Positions 27,749 to 39,100 of a stretch of DNA of 64,000 nt are shown piece after piece. The position numbers and the translations under genes are program-made. Origin of the DNA: Pseudomonas sp. GM78. GTDB taxonomy: Bacteria; Pseudomonadota; Gammaproteobacteria; Pseudomonadales; Pseudomonadaceae. Within the stretch, counting starts at the first letter, position 1; the number at the start of each line of letters is the position of its first letter. The notes under the pieces were generated by a model. The model saw only the letters and a program-made list of their open reading frames with translations, was not told the origin of the DNA and searched no databases. The stretch is taken from NCBI RefSeq assembly GCF_000282475.1, contig NZ_AKJF01000120.1, forward strand, positions 1 to 64,000, written 5' to 3'.

Positions 27749-28578
27749 GATTTGCGGTAGATCCGTTCTTGTTTGACCAACGGCGTGAATTGGTTGCCGA
27801 AGGCTGAAAAATCCGGGGTTTCCTTGCTGCCCAGCACCAGGAAGCCGCGGTGGCAAAGCGACTCATGAAACAATCCGAAGGCGCGATCCTGGAGCTTTTT
27901 ATTGAAATAAATCAATACATTACGGCATGAAATTAATTGAGTTTCTGAAAATACGCTGTCCGTTGCCAGGCTGTGATCGGCAAAAGTGACGTTTTCGCAC
28001 AGCGACTTGTCGAAAATCGCGTACCCATAGGCTGCCGTGTAGTAGTCGGCAAAGGAGCACTTGCCCCCGGCCTGCTGGTAGTTTGAAGTGTAGGCGCAGA
28101 CATTCTCCATGGAGAAAATCCCCTGCTTGGCTTTTTCCAGCGAACGCGGATTGATGTCGGTGGCGTAGATAATGGTGCGCTCGAGCAGGCCTTCTTCACG
28201 CAGCAGAATGGCCATCGAATAGACTTCTTCACCGGTGCTGCACCCGGCGATCCAGATCTTGATCGACGGGTAGGTCCTGAGCAACGGTACCACCTCGCGG
28301 CGGATGGCCAGGAAGTGCGAAGGGTCACGAAACATTTCACTGACCGGAATCGTCAGCAATTGCAGCAACTGCATGAACGCCGTCGGGTCGTGCAGGACCT
28401 TTTCCTGTAACGCCGAGATGGTGTTGCACTCGAGCTGGCTCAAGGCGTGCGTCACCCGGCGCTTGATCGATGCGCCGGAGTAATCGCGAAAATCGTAGCT
28501 GTACTTGAGGTAGATCGCCTCGATCAACAAGCGCAATTCGATTTCGCTGCTTCGCTCCCCTGGATAATCGCTCTGCAC
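27745..28578 (-). CDS. CheR-type protein methyltransferase
   Basis: The 277-residue S-adenosylmethionine-dependent methyltransferase has the CheR N-terminal helical domain (about 10-80). The catalytic domain follows with IWIAGCSTGEEVYSMA (SAM loop), YATDINPRSLEKA and ISCRNVLIYFN. The start is GTG 28578, directly abutting the TAA of the upstream hybrid kinase, and its stop overlaps cheB. It would methylate glutamates on a receptor or receptor-like partner. None is encoded here, so the CHASE3 kinase or a distant protein may be the target. Confidence 0.9.
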   Translation of the reverse strand: MQSDYPGERSSEIELRLLIEAIYLKYSYDFRDYSGASIKRRVTHALSQLECNTISALQEKVLHDPTAFMQLLQLLTIPVSEMFRDPSHFLAIRREVVPLLRTYPSIKIWIAGCSTGEEVYSMAILLREEGLLERTIIYATDINPRSLEKAKQGIFSMENVCAYTSNYQQAGGKCSFADYYTAAYGYAIFDKSLCENVTFADHSLATDSVFSETQLISCRNVLIYFNKKLQDRAFGLFHESLCHRGFLVLGSKETPDFSAFGNQFTPLVKQERIYRKS

Positions 28579-31500
28579 TTAAATGCGTTCCATCTTCGGT
28601 AACCACACACGAATCAACGAGAACAGGCGATCGAGGTCGATGGGCTTGGCCAGGTAATCGTTGGCGCCGGCCTGCAAGCAGCGTTCCTGATCGTCCTTCA
28701 TGGCCTTGGCCGTCACCGCGATGATCGGCAGTTTGCGCCAGCGCGCCTCCTTGCGGATCAAGGTAGTGGCTGCAAAACCATCCATTTCCGGCATCATCAC
28801 GTCCATCAACACCAGATCGATGTCTTCGAATTCATTCAATCGCTCGATCGCTTCACGTCCGTTACGGCCAATGACCACGACCGCGCCCTTTTGCTCCAGC
28901 GCACTGGTGAGGGCGAAGATGTTGCGCACGTCGTCGTCCACCAACAGCACCTTGCGCCCCTCGAACACCTTGTCACGGCTGCGGGCGGTCTTGAGCATCT
29001 TCTGCCGGTCATGGGACAACCGCGATTCGACTTTGTGCAGAAAAAGTGTCACTTCGTCCAGCAGGCGCTCGGGAGAGCGCGCGCCCTTGATGATGATCGA
29101 GCGCGAATACCGGCGCAGTTCGGCCTCTTCGTCCCGGGTCAGGTTGCGCCCGGTATAGACGATCACCGGCGGAAACGAGCAGATGTCTTCGGTGGACATG
29201 CGCTTGAGCAGGTCGTTGCCAAGCATGTCCGGCAGCTTGAGGTCGATGATCATGCAATCGAACACGGTGGTGCGCAGCAAGGCCAGGGCGTCCTGCGCCA
29301 GGCCGACGGCGGTGATCTCTATGTCATCATCGCCGATCAGCCGGGAAATGCTATCGCGCTGCAAGTCGTCGTCCTCGACCAGCAACACGCGCTTGACCTT
29401 CTGGGTCAGTTTGGCTTCAAGGCGCGCGAACACGTCCTTGAGCTCTTCGCGGGTGGTCGGCTTGACCGCATAACCGATGGCCCCCATGTGCATGGCCGCT
29501 TCGACCCGGTCTTCGACCGAAATCACATGCACCGGAATATGCCGGGTCTCGGCGTGTTCCTTCAGGCGTTGCAGCACCGTCAGCCCAGAGTGGTCCGGTA
29601 GGCGCATGTCCAGCAGGATGGCGTCGGGAATGAATTGCCTGGCCAGGTCGTAGCCTTCGTCGGCACCATGGGCCACCAGGCACTGGTAACCCAGTTCATG
29701 GGCGAGGTCATAGAGGATGTGCGCAAAATTCGGCTCGTCCTCCACCACCAGGATACACCGCACGGTGAAAGGTGCCTTGAGGCGGTCATCGGCGAACCGC
29801 GCAATCTCCTGGACCTCCGCTGGCGCAATCGCGCTGGGCGTGGCCTGGGTTGGCGTGAGGGCCGGCAAGGCGCGCAATGGCTCCACTGGCTCGTCGCCCG
29901 GCTCGACGTATTGCTGCGGCAGGACCAGGCTGAATCGGCTGCCCTGCCCCGGCGTGCTGGCCACATTGATCGAGCCGCCGAGCAGCGCGGCCAGGTCGCG
30001 GGAAATCGACAGGCCCAGCCCGGTGCCGCCGTAACGACGATTGGTGGTGCCGTCGGCCTGGCGAAAGGCTTCGAAAATGCTTTCCTGTTGATCGTCGGCA
30101 ATACCGATCCCCGAATCGCTGACGATAAAGGCAATGCCGTCATTCGGCGCCGCCGTCACGGTCAGGGCGACCTGGCCTTTCTCGGTGAACTTCACGGCGT
30201 TGGACAGCAGGTTCTTGATGATCTGCTCCACGCGCTGGCGATCGGTGTACATCATGGTTGGCGCACCGTCCTGCAACTCGACCTGGAAGTCCAGATGCTT
30301 GTCCGCAGCCAACGGCTGGAACATCCCGCGCAAGCCGTCTACCAAGCGCGCCACGCTGGTGTTTTCCGGGCGTATCTCCAGTTTGCCGGCTTCGACCTTG
30401 GAAATATCGAGAATGTCGTTGATCAGGTTGAGCAGGTCGTTGCCGGCCGAATAGATCGACTCGGCGAACTTGACCTGTTCGGCACTCAGGTTTTCCTGCG
30501 GGTTTTCCGCCAGTAGCTTGGCCAGGATCAGCGAGCTGTTCAACGGCGTGCGCAGCTCGTGGGACATGTTGGCGAGGAATTCGGACTTGTATTTGCTCGA
30601 ACGCTGCAATTCTTCAGCGCGCTCTTCGAGCTGGGCCTGGGCCTGATTAAGCTCGGTATTTTTCAGGTCCATGGCGTCGCGCTGATCGGCCAGCACCTGC
30701 GCCTGTTCGGCGAGTTGTTCGTTGGTCTGTTCCAGTTCGACCTGCTGGGTTTCCAGGTGTGCCTGGGATTCCTTGAGCACCCGCGACTGCTCTTCAAGCT
30801 CTTCGTTGGCGGTCTTGAGTTCTTCCTGCTGCACCTGCAGCTCTTCGTTGAGTTGCTGGGTTTCGGCCAGCACTTCCTGCAAACGCTGGCGATAACGCGC
30901 CGCCTCGATGGAGGTACCGATATTGCCGGCAATGAGTTCCAGCAAATCGATGTCGCGGTCGGTCAGCGGGCGCAGGAAGCCCAGCTCGATGACGCCATTG
31001 ACCCGCTCGTCGTCGCTGGTCGGCACTACCAGCACGCTGCGTGGCAAACCTTCGCCGAGACCGGAACTGACCTTGAAGTAGTCGCCGGGCACATCGTCCA
31101 GGCGAATCAGGCGAGCCTGTTGCGCCACCTGGCCGACAATGCCTTCGTCGCTGTAGATCTGCTGCTCACGCTCCTGCTGCTCGCGGGAAAACCCGTAGGA
31201 CGCCACGCGGCGCAGGCCGCCGTGCTCTTCGCGCACATAAATGGCCGCCACGGCACTGCCCAGGTACTGTGCGCAGAACTGCAGGATGTTGCGCCCCAGC
31301 AAGTTGAGCGACAGTTGCCCCAACACTTGCTCGGCCAGTTGGGTCTGGCCATTGCGCAGCCAGGCCTGTTGCTCCAGGCGCTGGGCGCTGGCCAGTTGCG
31401 CCGCCAGTGTCCCTGCGTAGCTTTGCGACAGATTGACCAGGTCGCGGCGGCCGATGTACGCCAGCAACCCGCTGATACCGGCAATGAACAACAGATAGAG

Positions 31501-32067
31501 GGTGATGCTCCAGATCGTGGTACGGCGCACTTCCTCGTTACGCGTGGCGCGCAACTGCTGCTCCATGTCGATCACGTCTTCATACTGCTTGCGGATCTCA
31601 TCGGTCAGGCGCTTGCCTTTGCCGGCCCTGACCGCCCCACGGTAGTCACCGTTGCTACGCTGCAGTTCGATCATCGATTGCGCGTAGCCGGCCCACTCCT
31701 GCTGCAAGGATTCGAGCCTGTGCAAGCGGTCGGTCTGGACCGGGTTGTCGGCGGTCAGCTCGAGCAAGGTCTTGAGCACGACCGCGATGCGTGGCTTGGC
31801 CGTTTCATAGGGTTCGAGAAATTTATCGTCGCTGGTGAGCAGGTAACCGCGCATGCCGGTTTCCAGATCGACCGTCAGCTTGACCGCCTCATTGGCGTTA
31901 TTGATCACCCGGTCGGTGTGCTCGACCCACTGGATCGTCGACAGCAGATAAGTGATCAGCGTTACGAAGAAAACCGCACTGATGGCGCCGACGCCCAGCG
32001 GCAGGCCGATGTTGCGGCTCAGGAGCTTGCGAAATCGCTGCTCATCAACCGAAGACTCAGAGGTCAT
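28579..32067 (-). CDS. CHASE3-GAF hybrid histidine kinase with three receivers
   Basis: The 1162-residue inner-membrane sensor reads: TM1 (about 21-44), a periplasmic CHASE3 domain (about 48-180, DLETGMRGYLLTSDDKFLEPY), TM2 (about 184-205), then a GAF domain (about 245-390). A long coiled coil (about 395-490) precedes HisKA with His503 and HATPase (about 600-720, NLLSNAVKFT, DSGIGI, GTGLGLS). Three receivers follow with Asp820, Asp942 and Asp1089. ATG 32067, with AAGG upstream, is preferred to an earlier in-frame start. It heads the operon that continues with CheR, CheB, receiver-kinase and receiver genes. Confidence 0.93.
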   Translation of the reverse strand: MTSESSVDEQRFRKLLSRNIGLPLGVGAISAVFFVTLITYLLSTIQWVEHTDRVINNANEAVKLTVDLETGMRGYLLTSDDKFLEPYETAKPRIAVVLKTLLELTADNPVQTDRLHRLESLQQEWAGYAQSMIELQRSNGDYRGAVRAGKGKRLTDEIRKQYEDVIDMEQQLRATRNEEVRRTTIWSITLYLLFIAGISGLLAYIGRRDLVNLSQSYAGTLAAQLASAQRLEQQAWLRNGQTQLAEQVLGQLSLNLLGRNILQFCAQYLGSAVAAIYVREEHGGLRRVASYGFSREQQEREQQIYSDEGIVGQVAQQARLIRLDDVPGDYFKVSSGLGEGLPRSVLVVPTSDDERVNGVIELGFLRPLTDRDIDLLELIAGNIGTSIEAARYRQRLQEVLAETQQLNEELQVQQEELKTANEELEEQSRVLKESQAHLETQQVELEQTNEQLAEQAQVLADQRDAMDLKNTELNQAQAQLEERAEELQRSSKYKSEFLANMSHELRTPLNSSLILAKLLAENPQENLSAEQVKFAESIYSAGNDLLNLINDILDISKVEAGKLEIRPENTSVARLVDGLRGMFQPLAADKHLDFQVELQDGAPTMMYTDRQRVEQIIKNLLSNAVKFTEKGQVALTVTAAPNDGIAFIVSDSGIGIADDQQESIFEAFRQADGTTNRRYGGTGLGLSISRDLAALLGGSINVASTPGQGSRFSLVLPQQYVEPGDEPVEPLRALPALTPTQATPSAIAPAEVQEIARFADDRLKAPFTVRCILVVEDEPNFAHILYDLAHELGYQCLVAHGADEGYDLARQFIPDAILLDMRLPDHSGLTVLQRLKEHAETRHIPVHVISVEDRVEAAMHMGAIGYAVKPTTREELKDVFARLEAKLTQKVKRVLLVEDDDLQRDSISRLIGDDDIEITAVGLAQDALALLRTTVFDCMIIDLKLPDMLGNDLLKRMSTEDICSFPPVIVYTGRNLTRDEEAELRRYSRSIIIKGARSPERLLDEVTLFLHKVESRLSHDRQKMLKTARSRDKVFEGRKVLLVDDDVRNIFALTSALEQKGAVVVIGRNGREAIERLNEFEDIDLVLMDVMMPEMDGFAATTLIRKEARWRKLPIIAVTAKAMKDDQERCLQAGANDYLAKPIDLDRLFSLIRVWLPKMERI

Positions 32068-32309
32068 AGTCAAGCCTTGTTGAACGGATGAAACCAAGGA
32101 GTTTGCCCCAAAACTGACGCACTGATCGAATTTTCTCACAGGGTTGGCCGCAAAATGCACAACGCAGCGGTTATCCTTTGCCCATACGCGTGCCGCCCCT
32201 TCTTTTTATAGCCTATGGGGAACTTGTAGGGACCCGTCACTTACTCATGCAAGAGAGCCGGCGATTTTGAACGGCCGAAAAACCCACCGACCCCTTAGAG
32301 AACGCCATC

Positions 32310-32669
32310 ATGCCCACCAACGCCCTCACCCTCTTGGTCGTCGAAGACGATGCCATCGTGCGTATGTTGATTGTCGACGTGCTGGAGGAATTGGAGTTCA
32401 AGGTCCTGGAGGCGGATGGCAGTGAAAAGGCGTTGGAGTTCTTAAAGAACCAAGGCCAACACATTGACCTGATGATGACCGACGTTGGCCTGCCGGTCAT
32501 GGACGGCCGGGAACTGGCCAATGAGGCGCGAAGCCTGCGTCCCGCGCTGCCAATCCTGTTTGCCAGCGGTTATGCCGAAAACATCGAAGTGCCCGAAGGC
32601 ATGCATCTTATTGGCAAACCGTTTTCCATCGATCAGTTGCGGGACAAGGTCAAGGGCATCCTTGGCTGA
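32310..32669 (+). CDS. Single-domain response regulator
   Basis: The 119-residue receiver has acidic pair EDD (12-14), phospho-acceptor Asp58 in MMTDVGLPVMDG and Lys in IGKPFSID. It is divergent from the CHASE3 kinase operon, separated by about 240 bp that must hold both promoters. It resembles the receivers fused to PAS/GAF kinases and the one ending the KaiC-linked kinase. It is probably another carrier in the same phosphorelay. Confidence 0.9.
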   Translation: MPTNALTLLVVEDDAIVRMLIVDVLEELEFKVLEADGSEKALEFLKNQGQHIDLMMTDVGLPVMDGRELANEARSLRPALPILFASGYAENIEVPEGMHLIGKPFSIDQLRDKVKGILG

Positions 32670-32920
32670 TCCACTTGCAATCCTGCGCAAATGAATATCC
32701 GCTTAGCGTTGATAACTTTGCTATAGCCGGCCAGAAACCTGGCCGCGTTAACATCTAGCACCTCAAAGAAACAAAAAGCACAACATACCCTCTGGCCATC
32801 TTTATGTCGCCAGCCCTACTCTGCTTCGAAAATGTCATAGACATCAATCACTACCAACAGCCGCCTTTTATTTCATAAACCCGCGCAGACCTGCGCAATC
32901 ATCAGAAAAAGGATTTATTG

Positions 32921-35878
32921 ATGAACACCCCTAGATATGATTATCGAAAAATATCAACTTTCGACAACCTTGAGTCCGACATTAGCGCCTTGCTGGCGTT
33001 CAACAAAGCAGAGAAAGAATTCATCACCGAGTCACTGGAAGACTATGTAAACAATCTCCCCGACGCCAATGCCGAATTCAAACTTTCAAACTTGCTTATC
33101 CCCACCACCCCTGGCAGCTCGCTAGAACTGGCTCATCGAGCGGGGCAAGCGAAGTTGAATGAACTGCTGAAGAGCGACGAATTCATAAGACTGGAAGAAT
33201 TATCCAGCCTGCCCGAACCCACCACATACGTGTGCAACTCGAACAAAGAGCTACATGTCATAGCTGATGGCACGTCCATGCAAATTGACGACCTTCTGAA
33301 AGAGAATGAAACCCTCAATCAACACGTGGACGAGCTCAGCGAATACGCGAACAACGCAGGTGGTTTCATATACAGCTGCGACCAGATCAACGTTGAACAG
33401 TGGATCAGATTTTATGGGCACCCCATGCCATCTACGGCTCAGCAGCTTGCAAACCTCATGGAATTCTTCAAGAAAGGACGTCCTGCATTATCAGGAACAG
33501 GAAAGTATTACGACATACTTAAAGACCCGGAAATTTCCCCGACCGCATTGACTCTTGTCCAGCGCGAAAAAATCAAAAACACGACGACAACGTTCGGGCT
33601 GAGCGATACGGGCCAATTACTGAATAGGTTGGTCGAGCAAAACACCCACTCACAGGTCGATCTGAAGAACGACCCAGCTCAATTTATCAACGAATTCATG
33701 GAAGGCATGATCGGTTCAAATCTCGCGCAGGACTGCCTTGAAGCTTTGGAGTGGTATGGAACAGACTCGGATGATTCACCTTGTCAAGAGGATCTGCGAC
33801 AACTCCTCATGGCAGCTATCGTACTTAACATCGATCCGAACATAGGTGAGATTGAAAGCAAAGGTCGTGTGCTGGGCTACGCTCTTTACCAACCGGTAAA
33901 CGCGGATCTGCACCCAGCGCAAATTTTACTGAATCTGGAAAAACACCTTGTCGCCAACGGCATGATTGATGCGAAAGCAGCTCCCCTGGCGGTGCATATT
34001 CTAGTAGGTGATGAGGCGCCTGAATGCCTTGTAAAAGAAATTCCGGAGAGTATGACAATCAGCTCGCCCGCGTGGGTCGTGCATAGCTTTGCTGTCGCAA
34101 AGATCGAAACCATTGCCCCGGGGTCATCACGTGCGATGACCTACGAACAAGTACAGTCTTACGCCGACTTAGGGCCATTCGATCAGCAGCTTGAGCAACT
34201 CTTCGGGCTAGACATCATAACGCACATGCTTAACTGGGGCGCCGTCAATGGGCTGATCCCCTACAGCCCTGAAGGCGAATACACCCCTGATAATTTCTAC
34301 ACCACCGAAACTCACTACAATCAATACACAGAAGCCTTGGAACAATGCAGTAATGCGTTTAACACGCCACTTCCGACGCGCGAAGAAGTCGCCTTGAGCG
34401 AGCTTAAAAGAGCCATTCCGGATGGTGGCTACTTTACCAACAAACACTTCGGACACACCGACCTGCCAAGAAACAAAGCAATATCGATTCATGAGTTATA
34501 CATGTCAGGAGATTTGATGCATCAGGGCTGGACCGGGACAGACCTATCTGCCGATATCTTTAACCTTGGATATAATGACGGAATGGCACTGGCCAGACCC
34601 TACTTCTACAAACTTCAAAATATTCAAGTATTATACACCAACTTATTCAGCGATTATTATGAAAAAATACAGCAAGGCACAGTCACCGCACTAAAGCTCG
34701 CCCTGTCAAAAATGCCTGAAACAGATCGAATTCGATTGGAATATGGCGTTCTCAGCTTTTACACAGTCCGCGAAAAATTTTCCGATCATGCAACGAAAGA
34801 GACACAACGACTGAGGGATAAATACAGGGGGCGTTATGGCGTCATCATATGCGCCGAGCACGACGCTCAGAAATATTACTACGAACTGTTTACGCTGCGA
34901 GCCGAGTGCTTCAGCCGCCAGGACCTGGGCGATATTTTCCTGACCACCTCCATTGAATATTTCGACCCCAGCCTTTGGGCTGATAAAGACCAGATGCAAT
35001 GGCAGGCGCAAGCCCTTGATTGGCCCTTGGACATTGACGCGTACCTGAAGGGGACGGCGCCCGTCAGGGACGTCACCCATAAACTGGTCGTCGAAAAACT
35101 ATGGCAATCAAATGAAGCCCCACCTGGTTCCCCCAGCACCAGAAGTCAACTTGAAACCTTCTTCTCCCAAAGAACCAACAAAACTGTAGAAACTTTACTT
35201 GAACATTTCCCGCCGGCCACCTACGAAGAACTTTACGATACCGGTTATGGTGTAGCCCCCCTTGAGGCTGCCAGACAGAACACAGAAGAAAATATTGACC
35301 TGGTTCTTAATTTAATTATCCCGTTCAAGGGCTGCATCGAAGATCTGACGTCGGGTGATCCTGACCGCGAGGCATCCGGAGTCATTGGGTGCGCACTCGA
35401 CGCGCTGGCGGTTGTTGGCTCTGCAGCGGGCGTCGCGTCGAAATTTGCAAGCGTCGCCTTGAAAACCGGGAGTCTTCTTTCGAAATCCGTGAAACTGGTC
35501 AGGCTCAGTGGCAGTTTTGCATTGAGCTTGGTCAACCCGCTGGATGGTGTATCAAGCCTCATGAAAAAAGGCGGGAATCTCACTAAAAACGGCGTTTTAC
35601 TCATCACTGGACAAGGCGTCAAGACCTCCGGAAAAGCCACCCGACAAATTCGCTCCATAAGCGGGACGCTCGATGCGCTTAACGCAGTAAAGTCTTTGAA
35701 CATTGCGGATGTGAAAATTGCACGTCTGGAAGGTATTGGTGAACTATTCCAGGCAACGGATGTACTGATCTGCAAACAAGCGACCGATTGGTACCAACTC
35801 TCGCTGAGCTCCAATTTGGCGCGAGGGGGCAAGATAACCAATTACCAGGAGATAAGCGGAATTATTCGCGTGATTTGA
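32921..35878 (+). CDS. Giant toxin-like protein lacking a recognisable C-terminal effector (paralogue A)
   Basis: The 985-residue protein is of unknown function. ATG 32921 has AAGGA 7 bases upstream; an earlier TTG is unlikely. It is colinear with the first about 985 residues of the next gene. Shared blocks are GSSLELAH near residue 65, the DCLEALEWYG region, LVKEIPESM, LPTREEVALSELKRAIP and RYGVIICAEH. Near the end is a hydrophobic helical stretch after PFKGCIEDLTSGDPDRE and NPLDG (about 800-900). This layout resembles large Pseudomonas dermonecrotic/insecticidal-type proteins, where the hydrophobic part precedes a toxic tip. Here the protein ends where the tip would begin. AT-richer codon use than neighbours suggests transfer. 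Confidence 0.7.
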   Translation: MNTPRYDYRKISTFDNLESDISALLAFNKAEKEFITESLEDYVNNLPDANAEFKLSNLLIPTTPGSSLELAHRAGQAKLNELLKSDEFIRLEELSSLPEPTTYVCNSNKELHVIADGTSMQIDDLLKENETLNQHVDELSEYANNAGGFIYSCDQINVEQWIRFYGHPMPSTAQQLANLMEFFKKGRPALSGTGKYYDILKDPEISPTALTLVQREKIKNTTTTFGLSDTGQLLNRLVEQNTHSQVDLKNDPAQFINEFMEGMIGSNLAQDCLEALEWYGTDSDDSPCQEDLRQLLMAAIVLNIDPNIGEIESKGRVLGYALYQPVNADLHPAQILLNLEKHLVANGMIDAKAAPLAVHILVGDEAPECLVKEIPESMTISSPAWVVHSFAVAKIETIAPGSSRAMTYEQVQSYADLGPFDQQLEQLFGLDIITHMLNWGAVNGLIPYSPEGEYTPDNFYTTETHYNQYTEALEQCSNAFNTPLPTREEVALSELKRAIPDGGYFTNKHFGHTDLPRNKAISIHELYMSGDLMHQGWTGTDLSADIFNLGYNDGMALARPYFYKLQNIQVLYTNLFSDYYEKIQQGTVTALKLALSKMPETDRIRLEYGVLSFYTVREKFSDHATKETQRLRDKYRGRYGVIICAEHDAQKYYYELFTLRAECFSRQDLGDIFLTTSIEYFDPSLWADKDQMQWQAQALDWPLDIDAYLKGTAPVRDVTHKLVVEKLWQSNEAPPGSPSTRSQLETFFSQRTNKTVETLLEHFPPATYEELYDTGYGVAPLEAARQNTEENIDLVLNLIIPFKGCIEDLTSGDPDREASGVIGCALDALAVVGSAAGVASKFASVALKTGSLLSKSVKLVRLSGSFALSLVNPLDGVSSLMKKGGNLTKNGVLLITGQGVKTSGKATRQIRSISGTLDALNAVKSLNIADVKIARLEGIGELFQATDVLICKQATDWYQLSLSSNLARGGKITNYQEISGIIRVI

Positions 35879-36108
35879 AAAAGGAGTGGGTGCCTACGGG
35901 CGGCGCAAACCAAGAGTCGCCGCTCGCAGGCTCAACAGCCCATCTCCTATGCGCCGAATGGTTGAATGCGCGGCTAATTTTAGATTAATCAAATGCTCTT
36001 CGCTTTCCGAAAGCAAGAAACAAGCATTCACACATCGTCAATTGCCTGCTTGCCCTGACTACAAGAGGATTACCACATCTAAAACCAAAACCTAAAATGG
36101 ACTTATAA

Positions 36109-39100
36109 ATGAATCTCCCCGACATTGCGAAAACTTCTGTTGTGCGTTTCTCCAAGCCGCATCGCATCCTTAGCGACCCTGAAAAAAATATCAAGAGCGA
36201 TCAGATCGAGCGGCAACAGATTCTCACACTGCTTAAAAAAGGTATCACCGGAGAGGACGACGATATCCCTGTATATTGGGACGGTGAATTCATCACCGCG
36301 CAGAAGGGTTCATCTTTCGAACAAGCCCATCAACCTGGTGCAGTCCTGTTACAACGAATGATGGACAAGCCAGCCTTTAAACATATTCTCGAAGAACATG
36401 GCGTTAAATCAGGTTCTTTCCATGTATTCACCGCAGGTCAGATTTTCGTATGGCCTCATGACCGTGTAGACCGCGTCACCAACGCGATAAATCTTGATCC
36501 TGAGCTCAAGGACGATTTAACTACGCTCACTGAAATCGCGGCATCGATAGGGGGAGTTGTTTCTACAAATGATGCTATCGGTGTGAAGCAGTGGATAGCA
36601 TTTCATGAGTACGATCTACCTGTAGATGTGAAGGGCATAAAAAATCTGATTAAACATCTAGAGTTCGAGTATAGCCCCAGCCCTCCTCTCGATAACTATT
36701 GGGCAATGATCTCAGCCCCCGAATTATCGTCTGCTGAGCGAAAAACAATACGCGCGCTGACGGAACAATTCACCGGACGTGAAAAAAAACTCATGGCAGT
36801 TCTATGGGAGATCGCATTTGGCCCCCAGGGGCATACGATTACCCTGGCGAACTGCCGTGAACTTTTGCACGAATTGGGCACTCCACCGTTTTTGCAGTCC
36901 TGGTCTAAAACCTATATCGATGCGCTCGGCTGGTACGGTTCCAGTGCAGGAGATGACATTTCTGAACTGTACGCGGAACAGATCTTGATGACCGCCATCA
37001 TTCTGGATACATACCCCGCGGCGGGAGAAGAGGAACCGCGCAATCATGTGGCCGGTTACAATCTTTACGCTCCCGAAAACATTGAAAAGTCAGCACAAGA
37101 CATCATCTTCGACTTTGAAAGGCATCTCGAGGTAAACCATCAAGTACCCGTATATGCCACCACATTAGCTGCCTACTTGCTATTGGCAGGCAAGGCCCCA
37201 GAGCTTCTGGTTCGAGAGCTACCCGATTCTCTGCTCGCGGGAACATCCGAATGGATCGCCTTCTGTCGGGGTGTCGCCCTGGCAGAGGCAAACGCAATCG
37301 GGTCTGCGCTGTCGATGGCCTATTGCGATGTCATGCAACTCGAGGCAATTGAGCCAGTCAACAAGGATCTGGAAATTCTGCACAGCGTGTTGGCGATTGA
37401 CCCCATCATTGATTGGGCCCTACTGAACAGTATTGTTACGCTCGACAGCGTAAATAGTCATTATCCGGCTGCCGTTGAGTCTGCCATCGCGGCTTACCAG
37501 GCATTCGGCGATCTCTATACACAAACAGCAACAACCTTGGCCACTGCGCTTCCCACCCGAAAAGCGATATCACTGGAGATACTCCAGCATATCGTGCCGG
37601 GCTGCGATTTCCTGGAGGAAAAAATACTCTACGAGAAACGACGCGGATCCCATGAGTTCAACAATTTCGAGCCATTGGCCATGTCAATGGTCGAGCTCAA
37701 CATGTCCAATCACCTTGGGACAAGCAATTGGGATTTACGAAGAGGCACAAGCATTTACCAGAGCTTCCCGCACCTTTTACCTGGCCTGGTTTCTACGGAA
37801 GGCGTATTCAAGCGTCGCTTTGACCAAGCCTATGCACCATTGGCAAAAGCGATGGCCACAACAGTGAACCTTGTTTTATCGGGATTACCGCCCATTGACC
37901 GAGCTCGCTTGCTGTGCGGAGAAATCACGCTATTCACACTCCGCCCATCGGTTGCCGTTATCCAGCCTCCAGACATGTTTCTCCAGGAAAAGCAGAAAGA
38001 CAAGGATGCCGCTACGGGCCGCTACGGTCTGGTGTTGTGTTCGAACCATGAAGGGCGGCTGTACTGTTATGAGTTGTTCACTTTACAGGGTGAATGTCGG
38101 AAAAACCCGGAACTGGCAGCACTGATAGAGAAAGAAAACTTGCTACAGCATCCTGCCAGGCTGGACTTTACCGGTCACATCAATAGTTTGAGCAAAGCAG
38201 CTACCCCGCTTATGTTGCCTACCGACATCGAACGCTATACCCATGGCGTTCCCCACGGCGTTGCCTTATCCAGTCAAGGCGTCATCGACAAGCTGGGCTC
38301 ACCACCTCGCACTGAAAAAAAATCGAGCGAAACACAGCAAGGTCATTGCAAGAGTTTTTACAGCGGGCAATTCAATTCGCTGGTGGACTTTATCCTCAAA
38401 CATCGGCCTGTCTGGACATACGAAGAACTGATAGAAGATTCAAGAGGCCGAACAGAGCTGGAGCTCAAGCTCGCCAGGGAAGAAAATTACTTCGACACCT
38501 TCATCAATATCATCGTACCTTTCAAGAGCTGCTACGAGGACCTTACTTCAGACGATCCAGACCGCAATAGAGGCAGTGTACTGGCTTGCACGATTGAACT
38601 CGCCGTCAACGTATTACTGGTGGTCGGCGTGGTCGCAAAGGCCGTTAGCATGGTAGGCAAGGCAGCCTCCATCGGGGCAAAATCAAGAGCGCTGGCGAAG
38701 ACTGGCCTTGTACTTCTCAACTCGGTATTCAACCCGTTGGATGGCACACCTGAACTACTCTATGGTGCCGGAAAGTATCTGAAAAAAGGTGCACTGGGCA
38801 TTGGCAAGCTGGGGCTGCACTCATTGGAAAATGCCACCCATCAACTTCGAAAGCTTAACGGTGCCGCTGACTCATACGACTTGATCAAGGCAGCACAACG
38901 AATTGACGTGGCACAAGGCACATGGCGCCCCCTTGATAGCGCCGTCGATTCTTTTGTATTTGCGGCTGTGCGCAAAAATGACGATTGGTATGCTCTCAAC
39001 CGACTTGGCCAGCCATGGGGTAAAAAACTGAACAACTTCGAGTCGACAATAAAACTCCATCCAATCCGTTATAAATTCATGCCTGAAAGCTATGCCAGAA

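Noticed and set aside
30559-32091. 510-codon plus-strand frame across the CHASE3 kinase
   Set aside because: Antisense shadow of the coiled-coil and sensor parts of the kinase; composition reflects the opposite strand.
35886-36095. 69-codon frame between the giant paralogues as an immunity gene
   Set aside because: It has no ribosome site, mixed composition and no fold-like pattern, so I do not support it as a gene.
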